From contig DASVMD010000028.1 of the NCBI GenBank assembly GCA_036384495.1, positions 1 through 17,425 of the forward strand: DNA of 17,425 nucleotides. Reading direction: 5' to 3'. Of the stretch, positions 13,217 to 17,425 are shown in pieces. Numbering within the stretch: the first letter of the stretch is position 1; each line of letters starts with the position of its first letter. This stretch comes from JAQGHB01 sp036384495 (GTDB lineage: Bacteria > Patescibacteriota > Saccharimonadia > Saccharimonadales > UBA4665). The notes under the pieces are model-generated. The model was not told where the DNA came from, did no database searches, and was given only the letters and a program-made list of their open reading frames with translations. Made by a program: the position numbers and the translations under genes.

Positions 13217-13252
13217 AAACAGGACATGGAATTCACTTCCACGTCCTGTTTT
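13217..13252 (+). terminator. Intrinsic terminator of the groESL operon
   Basis: AAACAGGAC (13217-13225) pairs with GTCCTGTTT (13243-13251). One A/C mismatch separates it from an inner stem TGGAA/TTCCA with loop TTCAC. The stem ends in TTTT. Confidence 0.8.
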
Positions 13253-13260
13253 CATGTTCA

Positions 13261-13359
13261 TTATTGCGAAACGGGCTGCGCGTTGACTATCATCTGGTGC
13301 AACTTTGCAATGGTTTCAGAAGGTATGCTGTAGTCTCGATCTGCAACGGGGATAGACAT
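13261..13359 (-). CDS. Possible small ORF or gene remnant, 32 codons
   Basis: The ATG at 13359 reads MSIPVADRDYSIPSETIAKL and ends at TAA 13261-13263; the frame is open for 12 more codons upstream. There is no good Shine-Dalgarno or -10 box. On the other strand a protein-like but start-less frame (WVEKLYQETEETISKGYELY) ends at TAG near 13428. The stretch 13253-13430 may therefore be a decayed gene. I see nothing else in it. Confidence 0.2.
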   Translation of the reverse strand: MSIPVADRDYSIPSETIAKLHQMIVNAQPVSQ

Positions 13360-13430
13360 GGGTAGAAAAGCTGTATCAAGAAACAGAAGAGACTATCTCT
13401 AAAGGCTACGAGCTTTATGAAGGCTAGATG

Positions 13431-14186
13431 CTAATATTCAATAGGACGTAGGTTTTTGATCATGCCGGTGAGCTCAGGTATAGAGTTCTGAGGTAATTCT
13501 GTCCAGTAGCCAGGATTGGGGAAGACACCAATCGATGCTTGATATTCGCCCTCAATTTGTTCTCGTAAGTCTCGAAGCTCATCAGGAGTTTTGGTTAGCT
13601 GGGCCTCACTGGTCCAGCCTAATTGCTCAACATTGACTCTTCGCGCAAATACCTGCGCACACGGCGTTCCCAGGTCTTCAGAGGGCAACATAACAATGTT
13701 AGTAACGTCACCATTTTCATCAATGAGGGTAAGCATCTCGGTGCTTTGAGCGTATCTTTCTACACCATTCTGAGGGTCTGTGGGAATGACACTCCAATCG
13801 CCGCGATTTTGAGCTATCGATGGTTTTAATCGTTGAAGGTGGATAATGTTATCTCGAAGTCCGTCTTTGGTGCGTATTGATGAGATGCCTTGTAGATGTT
13901 CTACATTCTCTAGAGCACCGGATATCAGGTAGCCCCTGCCAGGGGTTTGCTTAGATTCTCTGGCCGCTTCTTCTTGGGCATCACCGGCGATGAATTTTTG
14001 TAGCGCGTGGAGAGTATTTGCCGTATCTGGCTGAGTTGCCTCTTCTCTTATAAGTCGCCCTTCCTCCTCTACGCTTTTGTCGGATATGGTCCATTCAGGG
14101 TGTTTATCGAAAGCATCATGAATGGCGGCGTGTAGGGCTTGATAGGGGTTTGTTGGTTCTGTTTTTGTTTCAGGAGTGCCTGACAT
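13431..14186 (-). CDS. Uncharacterised protein, 251 residues
   Basis: I do not recognise the family. The protein is acidic and soluble-looking, with no signal peptide or membrane segment. The first 80 residues are helical and rich in E, A and D. Residues about 85-175 look alpha/beta (GYLISGALENVEHLQGISSI, EMLTLIDENGDVTNIVMLPS). The last part has DELRDLREQIEGEYQASIGV and ends NLRPIEY. The ATG at 14186 is well supported: a near-consensus promoter places the transcription start on the ATG itself. It stands alone between its own promoter and the post-groEL region and lies 50 bp after the stop of the next minus-strand gene. Confidence 0.7.
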   Translation of the reverse strand: MSGTPETKTEPTNPYQALHAAIHDAFDKHPEWTISDKSVEEEGRLIREEATQPDTANTLHALQKFIAGDAQEEAARESKQTPGRGYLISGALENVEHLQGISSIRTKDGLRDNIIHLQRLKPSIAQNRGDWSVIPTDPQNGVERYAQSTEMLTLIDENGDVTNIVMLPSEDLGTPCAQVFARRVNVEQLGWTSEAQLTKTPDELRDLREQIEGEYQASIGVFPNPGYWTELPQNSIPELTGMIKNLRPIEY

Positions 14187-14192
14187 AGCTAA

Positions 14193-14221
14193 ACTATAAC
14201 AAAAAATACCTAAAAAGTCAA
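14193..14221 (-). promoter_or_regulatory. Promoter of the 251-residue protein gene
   Basis: On the minus strand, TTGACT (14221-14216), a 17-bp spacer and TATAGT (14198-14193) stand 6 nt before the ATG at 14186. This is a clear example of a leaderless start. Confidence 0.8.
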
Positions 14222-14236
14222 CCTAAAGCGTTTTGG

Positions 14237-14722
14237 CTAGTTTTGGGAGTGCTGCGTGAAGTAGTTGATTTCGTTGACGATGTCGAGCAGGGCTTGGGCG
14301 CGGGTTTTTTCGTCTTCGATTTTTTGGGCGGCTTCGTAGGCGGTTTTGACGAGGGCTTGATCATCGCTGGCTTGGATCATCATCATGGTGGTGCGGAACT
14401 TTTCTTCGGGGGTTTGGTCGAGGTGGCCGACCAGAGGTGATAGCTGGGTTAAAGCCTGCTGTTTGATGCTTACGAGATCGTCGTCGGAGGCATGAGTAGG
14501 CGCGATGACGTCTTCGTGGCTAGCAGGGAGCGTGGGTGTGCTGGTGGCTGGCTCATCTGGAGTGTCGGCCTGTGCGCTGTCGTTGTGCGTGGTGTCATCG
14601 CCCAGAGGAGAGCCGGGGTGCTGCCAGGTTTGGTCGCTGCCATTTGGCAGTGTGGCGTCGCCTTGCGGTGTGGCCGCTGGCGCGTCCTGTTGTTGAGATT
14701 CATCGTTATGTTGTCCGAACAT
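14237..14722 (-). CDS. Uncharacterised protein with disordered N-terminus and helical C-terminal domain
   Basis: The 161-residue protein splits in two. Residues 1-75 are low-complexity and rich in D, T, P, Q, A and S, so probably disordered. Residues about 78-161 form a compact helical domain (DDDLVSIKQQALTQLSPLVG, then DQTPEEKFRTTMMMIQASDD, ending in a helix with EINYFTQHS). No catalytic motif is visible. I infer an adaptor or regulatory role but cannot name one. The ATG has a strong Shine-Dalgarno (AAGGGGGG) about 4 nt upstream, unlike the leaderless genes nearby. It is divergent from the PGI/PMI gene with 72 bp between the starts. Confidence 0.72.
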   Translation of the reverse strand: MFGQHNDESQQQDAPAATPQGDATLPNGSDQTWQHPGSPLGDDTTHNDSAQADTPDEPATSTPTLPASHEDVIAPTHASDDDLVSIKQQALTQLSPLVGHLDQTPEEKFRTTMMMIQASDDQALVKTAYEAAQKIEDEKTRAQALLDIVNEINYFTQHSQN

Positions 14723-14740
14723 AGCCCCCCTTACGCGTTC

Positions 14741-14777
14741 TGTATAGGCTATACTATATACAACTCACTACGTAAAA
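14741..14777. promoter_or_regulatory. Overlapping divergent promoters
   Basis: For the + gene at 14795, TATACT (14750-14755) is a good -10, with start near 14762, but no clear -35 is present. For the - gene at 14722, TATACA (14746-14741) or TATAGC (with a TTTACG 17 bp upstream) can serve. The two sets interleave, so the two genes probably compete for polymerase. Confidence 0.5.
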
Positions 14778-14794
14778 CACAAGGGGTTTGAGGG

Positions 14795-15826
14795 ATGTTG
14801 GACGATCTAAAAGTGATTCACGAACGCGACGCCCAGGATACGCTGGGCATAGCCGAGCGGCAATGGCAGCAGGTTACTCACGAGTTTGAGGTTTCTCAGG
14901 CTCCGGTTGACGTGGATAACATAGTATATGCCGGCATGGGCGGATCGGCGCTGGCGGCCGTTGTAAGCCAGACGTGGCCCGGGCATAATAAGCCGTTCGA
15001 GATAGTGCGCAACTATGATATTCCGGCCTATGTGTCGGATCGAACGTTTTTTATTGCGGCAAGTTATTCCGGTAACACCGAAGAGACAATTGAGGCTATT
15101 ACGCAGGCCGAAGCGCGTGGTGCGCAGATTGCGGTGATTGCTGGCGGTGGGAAATTGGCAGATTTGGCGCGAGAAAAGGGGTACGCCTTGGCTTTGCTGC
15201 CCAAGGCCGAACAGCCACGGTACGCGGTCTTGTATAACTTGAAAGCTTTGCTTGTTTTGCTGCAAAAAGCCGGATTGCTCGCCAACGCGAATGCAATTGC
15301 TGAGCTACAAAAAGCCGGTGAATTCTTGAAAAATGCCGTGCAGCTCTGGGTGGCCACAATACCTACTGACAAGAATCCTGCTAAAAAAATCGCGCTGGAA
15401 ATCATCGGTAAATCTGCGGTCATTTACGCCGGACCGAAGTTATGGCCGGCTGCCTACAAGTGGAAAATCAGCTTTAACGAAAATGCTAAGCATGTGGCCT
15501 GGGCAAATCAATACCCCGAATTCAATCACAACGAGTTTATGGGTTGGACGAAACAGCCAGTTGATAAACCGTATGCGGTGATTGATTTGCGCAGCAACTT
15601 GGAGCACCTGCGGGTGCAAAAGCGCTTTGAGGTAACGGAGCGGTTACTGTCGGGCATGCGCCCGGCGCCAATTGTGGTGCAGGCGGAGGGCTCTAATCTG
15701 TTAGAGGAGCTTTTGTGGACGATTGCGTTTGGCGATTTCGTAACGATTTACACGGCGCTGTTAAACGGTTTGAATCCGGCGCCAGTTGACCTAATTGAGA
15801 AATTTAAAAAGAGTTTGGACGAATAA
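14795..15826 (+). CDS. Bifunctional phosphoglucose/phosphomannose isomerase (SIS domain)
   Basis: A 343-residue SIS-fold isomerase of the PGI/PMI type first known from archaea. It interconverts glucose-6-phosphate, fructose-6-phosphate and mannose-6-phosphate in the cytoplasm. The family marks are GMGGSA (47-52), the phosphate-binding SYSGNTEET (90-98), PRYA (141-144), NENAKHVAWANQYPEFNHNE (228-247) with the catalytic Glu229 and His245, and the C-terminal PVDLIEKFKKSL (330-341). AAGGGG and GAGGG stand upstream of the ATG. The stop codon TAA is directly followed by the ATG of a cupin PMI-like gene, so the two are translationally coupled and probably act on the same sugar phosphates. Confidence 0.93.
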   Translation: MLDDLKVIHERDAQDTLGIAERQWQQVTHEFEVSQAPVDVDNIVYAGMGGSALAAVVSQTWPGHNKPFEIVRNYDIPAYVSDRTFFIAASYSGNTEETIEAITQAEARGAQIAVIAGGGKLADLAREKGYALALLPKAEQPRYAVLYNLKALLVLLQKAGLLANANAIAELQKAGEFLKNAVQLWVATIPTDKNPAKKIALEIIGKSAVIYAGPKLWPAAYKWKISFNENAKHVAWANQYPEFNHNEFMGWTKQPVDKPYAVIDLRSNLEHLRVQKRFEVTERLLSGMRPAPIVVQAEGSNLLEELLWTIAFGDFVTIYTALLNGLNPAPVDLIEKFKKSLDE

Positions 15827-16261
15827 ATGAGCGACCAGCCACCAGTTTTTGACACCACCAGTTTTAGTACGCAGCCATACGTGAAAAAAGTTGATAAGCC
15901 GTGGGGGTACGAGATGCACTGGGTAGCTGCTGATGCGCCGTACATGGGTAAAATCATCCATATTAACAAGGGTGCGCGGCTCAGCCTACAGCTGCATGAC
16001 GAGAAGCAAGAGAGCTGGTTAGTTATCAACGGCCAGGCGGCTGTTATTTGGGAAAATGCTGACGGCGAATTAATTCAAACGGAGTTGCAGCCAGGGCAGG
16101 GCTACAGCACGAAGCTCGGCCAACGACACCGTTTAGTTGGTGTTACTGATTGCGATGTGGTGGAGGTTTCTACTCCTGAACTCGGCACAACGTGGCGTTT
16201 GGAAGACGACTATGCCCGACCGCACGAAACTCCCGAGCAGCGCGACAAAGAACGCGCATAG
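15827..16261 (+). CDS. Cupin-domain mannose-6-phosphate isomerase-like protein
   Basis: A 144-residue single-cupin protein like the C-terminal domain of type II mannose-6-phosphate isomerase/GDP-mannose pyrophosphorylase. It has KPWGYE (24-29), the first cupin motif RLSLQLHDEKQESWLVINGQ (51-70) with likely metal ligands His57 and Glu62, and the second motif QRHRLVG with His101. By family it would interconvert fructose-6-phosphate and mannose-6-phosphate or bind a similar sugar phosphate. Its start abuts the stop of the PGI/PMI gene (TAAATG), so the pair is co-translated. Having two possible PMI activities side by side suggests either redundancy or that the cupin acts on another substrate. Confidence 0.85.
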   Translation: MSDQPPVFDTTSFSTQPYVKKVDKPWGYEMHWVAADAPYMGKIIHINKGARLSLQLHDEKQESWLVINGQAAVIWENADGELIQTELQPGQGYSTKLGQRHRLVGVTDCDVVEVSTPELGTTWRLEDDYARPHETPEQRDKERA

Positions 16262-16267
16262 TATAAT
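16262..16267 (+). promoter_or_regulatory. -10 box before the DUF1361 gene
   Basis: Perfect TATAAT at 16262-16267, beginning right after the cupin gene's stop codon and 9 nt before the ATG at 16277. The -35 region is poor. The gene may also be read through from the isomerase operon. Confidence 0.5.
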
Positions 16268-16276
16268 GAACCTGTT

Positions 16277-16960
16277 ATGAGCACTCGGCGGTCGCCCCGC
16301 ACTCAGTATATTTTTGCGCTGTTGTTGTCTACGTTGGTAAGCGTAGGTTTATTCGCCTATGGTGCCTGGCGCAACAGTAGTACGGAGTTTAGCTATCTGG
16401 TGTGGAACCTGTTTCTGGCCTGGCTGCCGCTGATTTTTGCTGTTTGGCTAATGCAGCTACTCAAAACTAAGCGCTGGTCTAGCTGGCCGGCCATGGGCGT
16501 CAGCGTGCTGTGGCTGGTGTTTTTGCCCAATAGCTTCTATATGATTAGCGATTTTATTCATTTGCTGGACGTGCGGCGCGTGGATGTCTTGTATGATGCG
16601 GTAATGTTCACCTCGTTTATTTATACAGGGGTGGTTTTAGGTTTTAGCAGCTTGTTTTTGATTCATTTGCAGCTGCGTTTGCGACTGTCGAGACGGATGG
16701 CCGCGGCTTGGATCGGCTGCACCTTGTTCATTAGCAGCGCGGCCATTTACGTAGGCCGCGATCTGCGCTGGAATAGCTGGGATATCCTGACAAATCCAGG
16801 CGGCCTGCTGTTTGATATATCTGATCGCGTGCTACATCCGGCCACCTATCCGCAGATGACAGTGACCGTGGTGACATTCTTTGTGTTGTTGAGTAGTATG
16901 TACGGCTTATTGTGGCGTGGTGCGCGGTTATTGCAACGTGCCGTGACGGCCGAGCGCTAA
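16277..16960 (+). CDS. DUF1361 integral membrane protein
   Basis: A 227-residue polytopic membrane protein of unknown function that I assign to DUF1361. The basis is YLVWNLFLAWLPLIFA (40-55) and the hallmark FLPNSFYMISDFIHL (82-96), followed by a RDLRWNSWDILTNP segment (161-174). Hydrophobic segments at about 11-30, 41-62, 73-92, 107-131, 143-159 and 193-213 suggest six membrane passes, with the basic N-terminus (RRSPR) probably inside the cell. The starting ATG has a -10 box 9 nt upstream. It sits between sugar-phosphate isomerases and argS with no evident functional link. Confidence 0.85.
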   Translation: MSTRRSPRTQYIFALLLSTLVSVGLFAYGAWRNSSTEFSYLVWNLFLAWLPLIFAVWLMQLLKTKRWSSWPAMGVSVLWLVFLPNSFYMISDFIHLLDVRRVDVLYDAVMFTSFIYTGVVLGFSSLFLIHLQLRLRLSRRMAAAWIGCTLFISSAAIYVGRDLRWNSWDILTNPGGLLFDISDRVLHPATYPQMTVTVVTFFVLLSSMYGLLWRGARLLQRAVTAER

Positions 16961-16971
16961 CAGGGTATACT
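16943..16971 (+). promoter_or_regulatory. Promoter of argS
   Basis: GTGACG (16943-16948), a 17-bp spacer and TATACT (16966-16971). The argS ATG at 16978 begins 6 nt later, at or within 1 nt of the predicted transcription start, so the message should be leaderless. An AGGGG between the -10 and the ATG would be upstream of the transcript and cannot serve as a ribosome-binding site. Confidence 0.6.
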
Positions 16972-16977
16972 AGGGGC

Positions 16978-17425
16978 ATGAAACAGGAGTTGGAAGCCTC
17001 AATCGCGGCGGCCGTGCAGGCCGAGTTTGACGTGTCTACGCACGCCGAGCTGACTCGGACCGAGGAGCAATTTGGTGATTACGCCACGAATGTTGCCCTG
17101 CAGCTGGCCAAGCAAGTTGGCAAAAATCCGCGTGAAATCGCCGAATCGCTGGCCGCAAAAATCCGTGAAAATTCGGTCGAATCGCTGGCCGACGTATCTG
17201 TTGCGGGACCTGGTTTTATTAATGTGAAACTTTCGGACAAAGCGCTGCTTGAGGCATCAAAGGCAGCGCCCGCCAAAAGTCTCACGGGCAAAATAGTGTT
17301 GGCTGAGTATTCCGACCCTAATCCTTTTAAGCCCCTGCATGTCGGCCACTTGTACACCACACTGGTTGGTGATGCCATTGCCCGTTTGGTAGAAACAGCT
17401 GGCGCCACGGTAACACGTATTAATT
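16978..17425 (+). CDS. argS: Arginyl-tRNA synthetase, N-terminal part (cut by the window edge)
   Basis: 149 full codons are visible, with no stop. ArgRS charges tRNA-Arg in the cytoplasm. Residues 1-100 match its N-terminal additional domain, with EEQFGDYATNVALQLAKQVG and the VAGPGFINVKL strand. The HIGH signature follows as SDPNPFKPLHVGHLYT, where most bacterial enzymes have NPTGPLHVGH. The variant proline- and phenylalanine-containing signature is typical of divergent CPR-type ArgRS (from memory, not a search). The KMSK loop and anticodon-binding domain lie beyond the window. Confidence 0.95.
   Translation, partial: MKQELEASIAAAVQAEFDVSTHAELTRTEEQFGDYATNVALQLAKQVGKNPREIAESLAAKIRENSVESLADVSVAGPGFINVKLSDKALLEASKAAPAKSLTGKIVLAEYSDPNPFKPLHVGHLYTTLVGDAIARLVETAGATVTRIN

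Overview
The window looks like part of the compact chromosome of a Patescibacteria (CPR) bacterium, most likely a Saccharibacteria (TM7) relative. This rests on family resemblance and style rather than a marker-gene search: mid-GC DNA, very short intergenic spaces, small uncharacterised proteins, a divergent MurE-like ligase, an ArgRS with a variant signature (SDPNPFKPLHVGHL), a fused PGI/PMI-type isomerase, and a CIRCE-controlled groESL. No tRNA, rRNA, CRISPR array or insertion sequence was seen.

Layout. At the left edge is the tail of a probable membrane protein. An XRE-HTH/HAD hydrolase fusion (142-987) and a probably membrane-anchored or secreted HExxH metallopeptidase-like protein (1030-2103) follow on +. 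The peptidase stop codon overlaps that of valS (2100-4643, -). Upstream of valS is a 15-codon leader ORF with four valine codons. Then come tsaD (4868-5926, -) and a class II Fic/winged-helix protein (6016-7332, -). Near-identical arrays of an 11-bp motif lie on both sides of the Fic gene, next to the tsaD promoter and in the fic/murE-like intergenic region. On + are a MurE-like ligase (7436-8797) and two small unknown proteins (8828-9160, 9232-9501). A shared terminator separates these from a convergent amidinotransferase/DDAH-fold protein (9546-10442, -).

Next is a strikingly GC-rich gene (10639-11055, -) with its own terminator and a perfect 15-bp inverted repeat, probably acquired. It is followed by groES-groEL (11220-13147, +) with a CIRCE/HrcA operator; groEL carries a one-base frameshift near 12775. 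A cluster of hairpins and a terminator end that operon. Two unknown minus-strand proteins (13431-14186, 14237-14722) come next. A + strand run closes the window: a bifunctional PGI/PMI-type SIS isomerase, a cupin PMI-like protein, a DUF1361 membrane protein, and the start of argS, cut by the right edge.

The regulatory grammar is as interesting as the genes. At many starts a good -10 box ends only 6-9 nt before the initiation codon, so the mRNAs should be leaderless or nearly so. This applies to the peptidase, the valS leader peptide, tsaD, fic, murE-like, 8828, the amidinotransferase and argS among others. A minority (groES, 9232, 14722, 14795) have real 5' UTRs with Shine-Dalgarno sites. The most promising candidates for something undescribed are the valine-codon leader of valS and the repeated 11-mer operators linking fic, tsaD and murE-like.
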